A DNA stretch of 64,000 nucleotides, from NCBI RefSeq assembly GCF_030463565.1, contig NC_134655.1, forward strand, positions 2,678,372 through 2,742,371, read 5' to 3'. The notes below the pieces were generated by a model. That model saw only the letters and a list, made by a program, of their open reading frames with translations. It did no database searches and was not told where the DNA came from. Every line of letters begins with the position of its first letter. Position 1 is the first letter of the stretch. Both the position numbers and the translations under genes were made by a program. Positions 1-13,700 of this stretch are shown in pieces. Origin of the DNA: Pelecanus crispus. Lineage: Eukaryota > Chordata > Aves > Pelecaniformes > Pelecanidae.

Positions 1-1648
1 GAGCTGCTTGAACTGGCACTGATCCTCAAAAAATTTCTGCGTAATTGCTGCTTGCGAAGAGTCTTGCTTGTAAATCTGTCAGCGCCTAGTGAGTGTGTTT
101 GTGTTTTTTATAGTACCCAATTTTAGGCCTTCCTTGTTTTCTGTCTTTTTTGATATATGTGATTCACTGTAAATCCGATGTGGGAGATCCAACTACAGAG
201 TTTCCATTCCTCCTGTTAAACTAAATTATTTCTTGGTTCCTTTCCTGGTTCTTAGAAAATTTTTAGTTATTTCTTCGTTAAAGACAATCTAGACGGAACT
301 GTCTATACAGTTTCTGCTTGTCTGTGGCTTATGTTAATAGCAGAGTGCTAATGGAAATGATTGAAATATTTGAATTTTGCTGGACTGTAATTTTTGTTTG
401 TTTAGTGCTTTTCTGAGGTATTTTAAGATGGCTCATCTGTGCAGAAGGATTTCTGTTTAATGTTTGCAGAAGGTTTTAGGTGGAGTGACTTGGATATTTA
501 AAACAGAAGTCAAGAATCCAAAGTGCTTGGATTCTGCACTGGATGATGGTACCTCCTTAGATAACAGCACAGATGCAGCTAAGGACTGTTGGAAGATCAG
601 CAAGAAACATTAGAGAACAAGATGGAGTGGTATGAGGGAAGGTACCAAATCCCAAGTGGGAGCTCAGCTATAATGTATTGGTGGATTTAAAAAAAGGGGG
701 AAAAAGAATGGAGAGATGTATAAACCACTCTGAATTTGAAGTGGACAAAGTTAAAATTGAAATTAAAATGTTGGTATGCTTTAGTTCTTGTTCTATGTGA
801 CAAGTAAGACCATATGGATGTGCAGTGGTATTTTTCAGTTGAATCTAAAATAGTAAGTTCTATCCTCATTATATTGCTGGAGACTCAAGGATGTATCAAA
901 ATGCACTGTAAGCTTAATACATCATCCTTAAATTAAGGGTAGCAAAGCCAAAGCACTTTTAGGTGATAAGAGTTTGAGGAATGTCTGATAAAATTCTTCT
1001 TTACGTTCTTTTTGGTTTTTGTAATCATGCTCCACTTGTCCATAGTACTTTCCAGAAATAAAATTAGAAAATTGTAGTATTTCTAGTGTGTCAGTGAAGG
1101 CAAGATTTTTTTCAAGAATTCTTTATATGAGATGCAAATCATGAACGGCCACATCAAACCTTTTGTGTAGTCCACATCACAAAAAGACATTTTTTTCTTT
1201 CATGGGATTTGTAGTCCATATGGTTTCTGTTGTCTAGGTTTAGAAGTTCTCTGGGTGTGAAAAGTTTCTTTATTTTTACAATGCATTCTTGACTAAATTT
1301 TAAATTGGTGTTTCTAGGTCACTGTGACTAACCTGAAGTCTGAAGTGAGAACAAATTTCTTGTTAATTTTCAAATAAATTAAAATGCAAAAAACCCCTTC
1401 TGTTAGATCAGACAGTTCTAATCCCGGCTGATCAAGTTGAGTTTTTAAGTGAAACCCTGGTACCTTTTATAATAATAAAGTGTCATATTGGTTTCATTTT
1501 GAAGAACGTAGGAAACATGAGATGCTAATTCTCAACAGAAGTAACTTAATTTCTTAGCTTCTTTGTTTTTATAGCAGTAGTATGAATGCTGTTGGATTTT
1601 TTTAGGAAGTTTTTTTTCCTCTAACATAAACATATTCTTTCTTTGTAG
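1..1648 (+). other. 3' part of intron 1 of the USP12/46-like gene
   Basis: This AT-rich stretch ends in a pyrimidine-rich acceptor (TTTCTTTGTAG) directly before the first visible coding exon. No coding exon, RNA gene or recognisable repeat is visible in it. By analogy with USP12, exon 1 encodes about 16 residues including the start Met and must lie upstream of the window. Confidence 0.75.
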
Positions 1649-1729
1649 GGCGCCAATGCCTCTGCTTTGGAGAAAGAGATTGGTCCTGAGCAGTTCCCTG
1701 TGAATGAGCATTATTTTGGCTTGGTCAAT
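1649..1729 (+). CDS. USP12-like coding exon 2
   Basis: This exon is 81 nt, phase 0 in and out. It encodes [20 protein letters not shown] and then HYFGLVN. The acceptor is TTTGTAG and the donor GTAAGT. It corresponds to exon 2 of USP12, which follows the initiator exon. Confidence 0.92.
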
Positions 1730-4700
1730 GTAAGTGCATTTTCTATGGTTGAAATGCTGTTTATTAATTCATATCCTAATTTTGAATTTAACAGGATTCT
1801 CTGTTAGAATTTTAGCTATGAGCACTTCTAACTTAAATTGAGACTCTGCATAGACACCACATCCTGCAATATGGTGCTATGCCTTGTTATTAACCAAGAT
1901 ACAAATTTCATCTTAAATATATAAAAAATAAGTGTGTTTATTATAAGGTCTTTGAGAGAACCCTTTCTACTCAGGTACGTTTCTAATTATAGGATTTTAA
2001 TATTCAGCTGGAAAGGACATTAACTAATAACGTTTGTACATTGTTCATATGCTCTTCTAGAGAGAGATTTGGTTTTACATTGATGCTGCAGCGTATGGGA
2101 GTCTTGAGGTTTTAAAATGAAAATGTGTTACTTTCCTAAAAACATATTACTTGTGGGATTAGTGGAAGTTCTTCTATGTGAGGCTGTAGCCAGGAGATGA
2201 ATGACATTGACTTGGTCGATAATTTTCTTACATGTAGTAATACTCCTTTTTTTTTAGATTTTTTGACAGCCGTGTGTAACAGTGAATCCATCTAAAAAGA
2301 TGTATTCTTTTGTATCTGTCAGTTTGTATAGATCTGACTTGACTGGGATCTGTTGGGCAATAAGAATTGTCTACCTAAATTAACTATGGAGAGAATGGAA
2401 TTGATGTTGATCTTGCCAGTGCTTCTGGAGGAGAAAGGCAGCTGTTGCGCCTGTGACATCTTTTACCGATGAATATAGGAAGTCAGTTAATAGAAACAGT
2501 CGTTCCGTGGCATCGCATTTATGAGGGGAAAATACAGTTTTGGCAAAACTCACTAGAAACATAAGTATACTTCTGTCTGCTGGTCATCTAGGTACATTTC
2601 GTTGAAAACTGAAAGATGGTTTGACGCACCAAATAAGGTTAACATAGCTACTAAAGTGGCATTTGTTGCAGCTCATTACAAACTGATTTAATTGACTTCT
2701 GTGTGGGTTTCTAGCAGTTTTGTGCTCTCAGACACCAAACTATCGAAACACATTGAGTTATATTCCTTAAGTATGGTGTTAATGGCCATTCCAAAGCTGC
2801 TGAGGTCTGCACCATAATGAGAAAAATGGAAGGCATCTCCATTTGTAACATAAATAGGAGAGCGATGAATAGTGTGAAGAGGAAAAATAGCATTCTAAAA
2901 ATAACCAGAATTATTATAACCACATCCATTCTCTGTTTTGAAGGACAAAATATGACTAATAGTGTTGTGTTTTATTCCTTGCAACCAGTTTCTTTAGGAT
3001 GATCGTTTTCATGCTGTTGTTCTGCAGAGCTTTTTCCTAAGTGATTTCGAGTTCTTTCATGATTTGAAGTTAATTGGAGCGCTTTAAAGAGGACAGTTTC
3101 ATGGCTTCAGCATCATTACTAGTCAGTGTGTGGGTGCACTGCAAATAGAGTCAAGTGGTGAACCCACGGACAATGGAGGCTTTCAATTTTTTTTTTTTAA
3201 TAGTTGTTTTCTCTTTGGATCAGTGAGCTGAACCGGCTTGCCCGCAGTCGAACTATTGCTAAAGCCGCTGCAGAGTGTAGGGGCGAAGGGTCTGACTGCT
3301 CCTCCTGACAGCCTGTTAAAATACGTTTTGTGCAATGTTGAACTGATGTGCAAGAGGGATGGAAGAATGTTTTCATGCTAGAATTTCACCTCAGTTTTCA
3401 GTTTAAAAAGCTTCTCTCTTAAAATAAGCCTTCAAACTTTATTTTTACATTGCAAGTGTAGAATTTTACAAGTTAGGTAATGTTGTCTCTAAACAGTCAG
3501 TTCTAAGCGTTTTAAGCAAAAAACCCTATGATTTGGCATCTATTTAAAATATTTATTTACACCACAGAAGCCATGACAAAAAGATTTAAAAACCTATGTG
3601 TTTGTACCTGTTTTTCCTTTGTGGTTTAGGTCACATTAGACTTTATACACTATTTGAGTATTCGATCTGTGCATGTAGCTCCAGGTTTGGAAATATTCAT
3701 CAGCCCATTGAGAACTGCCTTGCCAACCTGGTTTTTGGGGTTCTGTTGAAGACAAATGGTTAGAGCCTTCTTTTTTTCCAGCAGAATTTCTAGCAAAGTT
3801 AAGGTCATGATTGGAAAGCTCTGACTCCTTTGTACTTCTTAAATGCAAACCGATTGCAGTTTAAAAGTGTGACACTGCTATGTAATACTGTTTATTTGTG
3901 GAGAACTTTCTCTAATACAGAGAAGGGTAGATCAGTAATTGAGATATTCCGAAGATTCCCAAGGCCCTGAATTGCTCAAAATTGGAAGGGTTTTGCTCTA
4001 ACATGAAAAAAAGTCAGAATTGCTGAAACAAAATGCATCACACGGTCTTTTTGTAGAGTACTTGGCACGGAGTAAAATATCTACAATGCTAGCATGCAAG
4101 ATACTGATTTCAGGAATAAAAGTTTTTCCACATTACTTTATGTAAAGGTGGTAGCAACCAAAGACAGTTGAAATACTATTTAGAAGGACGTTTTTAAAAC
4201 CTAAAGCATGCCATAAAGTGAATTTTTCACCATATAACTTTGACTACTGCAAAGCATCTTGCATCTTACTGTCAGGAATTTTTAAAGCTATTTGAATGGA
4301 ATTTTAATCCTTTAACTCCTTTAACTCTTCCATTTAGTTTGGTTCTAATAATTTCTCTCTGTATGGGTAGCATCGAAGCAAGACGTGTATAACCAATTGA
4401 CTTCATGCTTTTTGACATGATTTCACCATGAATACAGTCCTGAAATCTCATTAACTACTCGCTTTGTAAACTGTTTTGGTTTAAGATGCACCATGACCTT
4501 TCTTCTTTTTTTTTGGGGGGGGGGGGAGGTTGTTGTTGGTTGTTTTGTTGGTTTTTTTTTTTTAAGATGGCTAATTTCTAGTTTCTTCTGTCTTAGTTTT
4601 CTGGGATTACTATAGACAAATATAGTGGATACCTCATCTGAAAACAATAATACTTAATCAGACTTTTGGTACTTCTCTTGCCTATTTTGTCTTGTACTCA

Positions 4701-7700
4701 AATTTAGTTAGCATGATGCTTATTTGTTTTCTTAGGTGACTAACAAGCATCTGAGTTAAGGTCTGTCCTAATTCATGTGTTTGTTCAGCTTGCATATTTG
4801 TTTTCCTCGTGTCAATAAGTTTTAACTGTTCCATGTTGTTGGCAGATAGTATAAATTAATGTACCTATAGTGCTGTAACCTTTTTAGCTGTATGAATTAA
4901 ACTGTTAATTTTCTGTTTCAGTCAGCAAGCTGATTATTAACTTGAAATTGTTCTGCTACAGTAATCCCACCAAATTTTGGTGAACAGTAGTGACTGTATT
5001 CTCTGAGTACCACTTAACAAAATCATCTGTGTTCTGTAGTCAGAATTGTATGCTCGTTTTGTTTATTTAAAGTATTTTGCTCTCAATGCTCTTGCGATGC
5101 AGAATCTATTACCAGAATACTGGGGACTGGCAAACCCAGAATTTTGTTTCACTTTTTTGAAGCAACAGCATTGTACAGTACAGTACAGTTGCGCAAAAAA
5201 TTGCAAAGAAACAACTCAAAAACCTATGGTGTGTTTCTTGTGGATGATACGCTAGTATCTCAGCAGTCTGAGTGTTTCTTCTTGCCAAGCAATGTGGAAC
5301 ACTGCCTCTGGAAGTTGTTATCGCTGGCCTCCTTTCTCTGAAATGGCACTGCCTTCAGATATGGCAGATGCAAACCAGCTGCTCTTTGAATTTGCCTGCA
5401 TCATGTACTTCTCATGATATTCGTTATAAACAAGAAATATTTAACATATACCTTGCTAACTGTCTTTAAAAGTACTTTGTGTATCTGACACAGGCAAATC
5501 TAACGTACGAATTCACGCGTTGAGCTCTTCTTACTGTAATACAGTTGGGACGCAGTGGTGCTGACGGATGCTGTCTCTTCCTTTTTCTGTTTTCTTGTCC
5601 CTCTGTTCCGCTGCATCATTGGCACCCCTCCACATCAGTAGCAGCAGGATCTCCCCTATCAGGATCGGTAGCATGCTGTGTCTCCAGAAGTTTCGATTTT
5701 GTGATGAGCCCTCAAATTGGATTTTTTTTTTTTTTTTTTTTTTTGGTCAGTGGTTTCCTGCTTTTTTTTGTGTGTGTGCGCCCAGTATCGCCATGACTGT
5801 TGTTTTCTCTTCCTTTTCTTGCGGTTACCAGCTGTGATGGTACAAGGATGGGTCTTTTACACCATGCCTACTAATATTTCCCCAATAAATGAACTCTGAC
5901 AGACGACTTTTCCATTTTCAGTATGTGACATTCTTAATGAGCAATGTCTTTCTTTTATTACTTTTTAACAGACCTAATATGAAAACGTTTGTTTTCCTTC
6001 TGTTCTGTTTTAACCAGTTCGGCAATACCTGCTACTGCAACTCAGTCTTACAGGCACTTTATTTTTGTCGTCCATTTCGGGAAAAAGTTTTGGCATACAA
6101 AGTGCAGCCTCGAAAGAAGGAAAGCCTCCTGACATGCCTCTCTGATCTCTTCAACAGTATTGCTACGCAAAAGAAGAAGGTGGGAGTCATCCCACCCAAG
6201 AAATTTATTTCCCGATTGAGGAAAGAAAATGGTAAATGAATAAATGAAATTTTTATGCAGATGTAAGCATATACAATGTAAACTCAACTTTCTTTTTAAG
6301 TGAGTCCAAGTTGTCAAGTTTTAACAGACTTCTGGAAGATTTTTTTGAACTCCTGGTTGTGGTGTGAATTTCACCACCTCTGTAGCATAGGAACAGAGAT
6401 TATATCAGAACTGTGCTGTGTCCTAAGAGGATTATCTAGATATCTTTGTTTCTGTACTTGCTTGCACCAAGTACGGGGCATGTACACAAGTCTCAGTACT
6501 CCGGTTATTCCACCGGAATTGTGGCATCGTGTTCTGTAGAGGTCTGCTGCAAGTCAGCACGTTTTGGGTCGTTGCTAGAAATTGTCATGGGCTAAACAGA
6601 CCACATGGAGCTGGTCAAAGTTAAAGTCTCTAAGGAAACTTCACCACCCTTAGCCTGCTTTCTTAAGTTTGCGGTGGGATAAATTCCTTATGATGAGAAC
6701 TAGTGGTTATTTCCCAGGGCTGCTTTGTGAGGAAGAGTTCTGTGTGTTGATTTATCATCTCTGCTTGAACTTGAAAGGATAACAAACTTATAGCAGGGGA
6801 TTTTTGCCCCTTGATGCTGGGCTTAATGAACTAATGGCTGAAGGCAACACATCGGAGTTTCTTTATTTCTCTCCCTCCCCAAAGAAAAGAAAAAAAGGAA
6901 AAAAAAACCACCCCCACCCCCCTAAAAACCAATCATGGTTTTCTTCAATTCCAAGAAATGCCCAAACTAAGTTTCCTCTATGTTATTTTTCATCTGCCCG
7001 TTTCTTGCAACCTGAGGTGTAGGTGAGGGTAACCTAATATCCGTTGCGAGAACAACAAAGTGCGATTCTTCAAAGACTCTTAGCAGTGTAACCCACAATT
7101 GTGTAACAGGGTAGAGAAGGGGGAAGGGCACGCACTGATTGCTAAAAGCACAGTAACTTGATATTACGAAGTATCTGTATTTTTTCATTCTCCTTGATCT
7201 CTTCCTTTCCAGAATTATTTGATAATTATATGCAGCAGGATGCACATGAATTCCTAAACTACCTACTTAACACTATTGCTGACTTACTACAAGAAGAGAA
7301 AAAGCAGGAGAAGCAGAATGGCAAACTCCAGAATGGCAGCATTGAGAGTGAAGGAGGAGACAAGACTGATCTGACGTGGGTCCATGAAATCTTCCAAGGA
7401 ACACTAACCAATGAAACCAGATGTCTTAACTGTGAGGCTGTACGTTTAAAACAAAACCAAACCTCTTAGATTTTTCACAGGTTCTGGACCGTTTTCCCTA
7501 ATACTAAGCGCACTTTTTCATTTATTAGGATAGATGAAATTGCACTCTCTCTATTAAAATATGGAGCATAGCCTATTTTATGACTGTATCACCTCTATGT
7601 TCAAACCAATACTCATTAAGGTATGTTTCTCAGAAAAAGCATAGTGTTTTTTCTGTTCCTCCTCCCTGTTTCCATCGAGGCAGTCGGCACCTGGCTGATA

Positions 7701-10700
7701 CAAGCTGCCTTTTTGTCTTCGTGTTATTTCCTGTGTCAGTGATTGATAGTTTATGTTGTGTTTCTACATGAGAGTTGCTCGCTATTTATTTAACTCTGGG
7801 ATTAACTGAATTTCTTGAACTGGAAGTCTGTGCTTCTTGGTGCTGGTCCATTGCCGCTCTATTTGAGAGCAAAAGAAGCGCACAAAGTCTAGAATTAGAA
7901 GAACCGCACCACCTTCAGACCAAGAATTTGTAGTTAGCAGTGTGCTGTGTCTGATTTAATATTTCTAAAAAAAAATGAAAACCCAGATGGAGAGAGGAAA
8001 AAAAGAGAAATAATTACAACTGAAATAACTGTTCTTGGCATTTTCAATCTAAAATTATGGCTATATGGTGAATAGAAGCTCTAAAAATGACATCAATAAG
8101 ATTCTGTCTCAAGAATTTTGAAATTAAATGTGGCTCTTCCGCAAATGGAGAGATGGTTTTCCGAACTGCTAACCCATTTAATTGAAAACCCATCTGCCTC
8201 TTTCTGTGTTTCCTATAAGTATTTACTCTTGAACTCTGAAAAGCAGCAGATAGCTGTATCAGTCTACAAAGCAGAGTGGAATACGGTTAAAGCTTGTCCA
8301 GCTCCGAGTAGTTAAAAACTTGGTTTTGCCAATGAAAAGGAGATGTGTCATGAAGTCTCAAGGGGGAGAGATGTTTTGGAAGAAAGGTTTTTAGGTTTGG
8401 GTTTTTTTTGTGTTTATTTTTTTCCTGGGTTTGGGCTCTTTTTTTTTAATATTCCTCCCTGGATTGTAACAAAACATCAGATTTTCTTCAGTTTTCGTTT
8501 ACGTCAAGAAAGGGCCCGTGTTTGTGTGTGTATTTATTTTTTTTATCACAAAGGTCTCTTCTTGCAACGAGGACATTGCACCATTCCAGAAATGGTTAAA
8601 AGAAATCTGCCAGTTCTAAACTGTTATGAAATATTTCTTCTTATTTTTTTCAAGGTTAGTAGCAAAGATGAGGACTTTCTGGATCTATCGGTTGATGTGG
8701 AACAAAATACATCAATTACGCACTGTCTAAGGTAAATGAAAATATTTGTGAATATTGAGCCTTTGCTCAAAAGGAAAGAGCCTAGCTTAGTTGCACTATT
8801 CTGCAACAGTTGTAGGCTTTGGCTGGTGGTAAAATTGTTCGGAGTGCTGTTCCCTTTATCGTTATCGTGGCTTTTTGAAGCCGCTGGTTTCTTAGTGGTT
8901 TTTAGTAGTTTTAGTAGAGTACAATGATTTCTTAGTGGTATGTAAGATTGATTTTCACTTTCTTTTTATGGGGATTTTAACTTGTTACATCATATAGTCA
9001 GGTTTTATCAAAACTAAACATGGTATGTTTGGTTTCATAATAAATTCTTGTTTATTTTAATATTGTTACTGCATTTCAGTTGTCTGGTACTGATGTTTGT
9101 GGTCAGGTTTTTTTTTTTTTTCCCCTGATAGAAATTTGCTCCATGTATTTGACTGCTAGACCCAAGGCTTATCAGCTGCTAGGATACTGCAAGTTGCATA
9201 TAGCATCTGCCTTTTTAATAACTGATAATGGATTTATAATTGCTAGGATTTGAAAGATAATCCAGACTTTGGCTAGCTAATGGCTATAGGTCTTAACATT
9301 TAATGTCTGCCACCAAAGAAAACATGGAGTGGCTACCTCTGGAAACAAAACACAATCACCTTATTGCTTTTTATTACCTATCGTGTTTGACTCCTGCCCA
9401 GAAAGTATGCAGTTAATACTTGAGGGTGTAATTTCCAGATTTTTCCAGCTGAACATTGATACTACATCCCAAGACTGAGACAAATACACCTAAAATGTGT
9501 TTGGGAGGTATGAATGATACGAATAAGAGGAATTTCATAGTCTGTGTGTAGTTTGGGGTTTTTTCAGCATTAATAGCTTATCTGACTTTTCTTTCACTTC
9601 CACAGAGGGTTTAGTAATACTGAAACTCTATGCAGTGAATATAAATACTATTGTGAGCAGTGCCGCAGTAAACAGGAAGCACAGAAGAGGTAAGGTTCAA
9701 ATATTCAGGCTGATGTAAATGTTGTCTTAAAATGGGCAGCTGTTTCCACCTTGTGAATTCAGTAAAAAGAAAACGTGAGACTGTTTAGGTCTGTGTTTGG
9801 TGGGGAAGGGAGTAATGAAAAGTGGAGAGACCAAGTAACTTTGTGGCAACCTTATCGGAGAGAAATGAAGAGATTAATTTTGTATTCCTCCCAGAAGAGT
9901 TTATATCTGGTGCTTCCAGACATTCGCATTTTCCCCAGTTAGCATTAATCAGCTTAAAGCCACTGAAAACCATCCCATCTGCTTTCACTATGAATACTGT
10001 ATACAAAAATCTTATTTCTCACCTCGTACTTGGTCACAGCCAGAGCAGCAAGACAGATTTATTCCATTTATTTCTTCCCATTGATGTGATGAAAAATTGA
10101 TGTGTTCAACACAGACAGGTGCCCTGCATTCAGATGTCAGTTGTGTAGTTAATCTTTCGGAATAAATATTGCCCGTTCTCACTGGAATATACATGAGAAA
10201 AGCAGCCTTTTGAAAATCTTCATCCACATTTTAGATGCCTTTTAAGAAGCTTCTTCGTATTGAAACTGTTCTTGAACAAAGCTTTGTTTTAGGTGATCTG
10301 CTAATACCTTGTTCTTTGTTTAACATATTTTTGTGGTTCAGAATGAGAGTGAAAAAGTTGCCCATGATTCTAGCTCTGCACTTAAAAAGGTTCAAATACA
10401 TGGACCAGCTGCATCGATACACCAAACTCTCCTACCGTGTAGTCTTTCCCTTGGAGCTGCGGCTCTTTAACACTTCAGGAGACGCTACAAATCCTGACAG
10501 AATGTATGACCTTGTGGCTGTGGTTGTTCACTGTGGCAGGTAGGTTGGTTTTGTGCTTTCTGGACCTTCAATGCCTTTTCTTGAAATTTAAAAGGAGCCT
10601 ATCATCCATATGCCATTTTATAACAGTACAGTGGCTGACAATATGGGAGCATGCTAAGCAGCATCAGAGGTAGTTGGCCAAAAATATTTAAAAAAAAAAA

Positions 10701-13700
10701 ATTTAAAAAAAGGTGTTTTGGTCTTTTTTTACTACTTTTACTATTTTAAATTTTGCTTTCTGAGTACACAGGTTTGCTCTTTTATCAGCTTTCAAATACA
10801 GCAGCAATTCAGGCAAGTTGTTTCTTCGAGCTGTAGCAAAGTTAAGAGCAGTCTTTAAAAAAACCAAACAAACAAACCAAAACAAATCCCAAACCCACCC
10901 CCAACCCTACTTTCTAGGAAAGCTAAATGAAATAAAAACAGATCTTGGAAAAACACTTACTGAAATGGAATTAAGTTACAGTTCTCATGTTGCTACTTGC
11001 TAAATAGTTGCATTTTTTTTAGAAGCTGGTGCCACCACGTGGAATAAACTCTGTACTGCTGATTTTTTTTTAAATACCCTTATTCTCTTTGTTAAACTGT
11101 TGTTGTTGTGGTTTTAATTCTGTTTTCAAAAGCAAAGAGGAAAAATTTTTAAGCACTTTTAGGAAAAAAGCAGTCAAGGAAGGCAAAAACTATTTATAAC
11201 TGCCTTCTGGAAGTGTGAGTTTTAAAGTAATAAGTTATTACAGCACACAAATGTTTTGTAACATCTTCGTGAGGAGCAAGACAATATAATCAACACAGTA
11301 ATACTGCATAGATTTCATATAAATAGATTACATAATTCTAGGTGATTTCTGTTGTGGTACAGTTGTGCTATTTTTTAATTTATTTTTATCATTTTAAGAT
11401 CTTATCCTATGCATTTTCTTCTGTAGATTCTTAATTTGCTATACCTATAACTACATTTAGATATTTTACCAATGGTGATCAATAATTTAGATGTACCAAA
11501 TGGCTTTGCTTTTTCTTCTCAAACCTGTTGTCTTATATGAGGCTTTTAGGAGTCCTGTGTCTCTTCTGGTTTCAGTTCTTACTAGGAACTTAACAAAGGC
11601 TTAAGATAAACTATATTTTCTAAATATTTGAGTTCTCAGAAGTTGTTTTAAATATTTTGCCCTTATAGTTTTACTTTTCATTTAGTTGCTCTAAACAAAG
11701 AAGTTTCATTCTGTGACAGGTTGTGTGCTTATGTTTATCAGTAATTCTGGAAGGACTAGAGAAGTACTTTCTTTTGCCTAAAACTGATAGGAATCTAGGT
11801 TGTTCTAAAGCCTTATGTAGGTGCTAAGTAAAAAGTAAAGTCAGGGCGGGGGAGAATTCTTTTTTTTCACTGTGTCCCTGGGCTGTTCTCTCAGAATTTG
11901 AGGTTAGTAAATTGATAGCTCGTCGTTTTCCATCCATATAGTTTATTATCCCGAACTGCTGTGTTTTCAGGGCAATCAGCCTTTACTCTGCAGATCCATT
12001 TCCCTTTGAGTTAGGTCATTCTGTTGTCCTGCCCCTTCCTTTCCCTTCAAGGTAAGTATTCAGGATATAGGCGATAGAATCAGACTGGAAAACTGGGAAC
12101 AGCAGTTGCAGAAAGCCTGTGCAGTCAGCCATAGGCTAAACCACACTAAGAATTAAAAGGAAAAAAAAATCTCCTGTGCAAATGAAATATTTCAGACAGA
12201 CAGTTATTAAAATTTTTGAATAGTGGTCAAAACACTCAGCAGTGGTGAACGTGACAAAGCAGTGATTGAAATAACTGGCTTTTAATTATGTTTTTTGAAA
12301 TAAATGAATGACTATCTAAAATATTTACGAAACTGTGTATTTTGAATGTATTGTATTTGGCAAGTAGCAATGACAGAAATTTTAATTCAAGCAATTTGGC
12401 AAAGTCTAAGAACCTAAACAATGTTATGAGTAGTATTAGACAATATTAAGAGCCGGAAAATCTAACTCTGCCAGTAATATCAGAATCATGCGGGAGAGCG
12501 GTGGTCCTGCCTTTGTAGGCACAAGAGTAATAAGTCTTCAATCCTTTTTTTCTGGCAGTGGTCCAAATCGTGGACATTATATCACCATTGTGAAGAGCCA
12601 TGGCTTCTGGTTGCTGTTTGATGATGACATTGTAGAGGTAGGTGTGCTTTTACGTGGGGAAAACGAGTGTAGACAGCATCACTCCCCAGCTCCGTTTTTA
12701 TGTCTGGGATTAGCTTTTGCAACCGTGAAAGTATTCCAGCAAAACACGTGCACAGAATAATTTCTAGATGTTTCAAAAGTAACCTTCAGCATTTTTGTGC
12801 ATCTTCGTTACAGAAGTAGTGTGGAGAAGGGCAAACGAACATGAGGGCTGTATTGACACCTGGGGCATGGGGTGGTGTGCACCTCTGAAGGCTGAAATGC
12901 CGCAATTGTCTTATTCAAGATCTGAAATGCTCTTATTTCAGCCCATCTTTTGGGCTCGTTTTTGCTACTAACTCACTTTGTGCTAGTTGCAATTCACCGC
13001 TGCATTTAAGAACTTCTAACCTTTTTTTGTAGGCAGTTTTCCCCAACAAATGGAAGTGTAGAAAAACTGTGAAAAAAGATTTGGAAGACTATAATAGGGT
13101 CCTGAGGGTATACCAAGATGTTTGGGCTATTGGCGATAATATTTAAACAGTCTGCTCAAGCAAATTTTTCCTTAACTTTTCTACTAACATGTCTGTAAAG
13201 ACTAATATGCAAAATATTTATATATCCATGTATTTCACATAATTATCAAGCAAATATCAAGCAGTAGAACAAATTCCGCAGTAGAACAAATTCCGCAGTA
13301 GAACTGCTTTTCGTAAAGATGAAAATGTACTGTTTGCCTCTGAGATCTCATGGTCGAGGTTAAGGCCTGATGCTAAGTGTCTAAACAGGTGCAGCAAAAT
13401 CCTTGCGTGCATTGATATAAAGAAGATGTAGTACATTCTCCTTTTTTTTCTTTTTTTTTTTTTTTTTTTTCCCTTTTTTAGTCTTTGCTTAGCTTTGAGC
13501 ATCAGGGGTGACTTTCTGGTGATTTGGATAGCTTGTACGACTATGAACGGTTGCCTTTCTCCCATTATTATATTTTGAGGGTTATTTTCCTCTGTTTCTG
13601 TCACAGCCGAAGTATGTAATTGTGTTGGCTAATTTTGGAAATAGCATTCACTTCAGTGTTTTTAAATGCAAGTGTTCAGTGTCTTTTCCATCCAGAAGAT

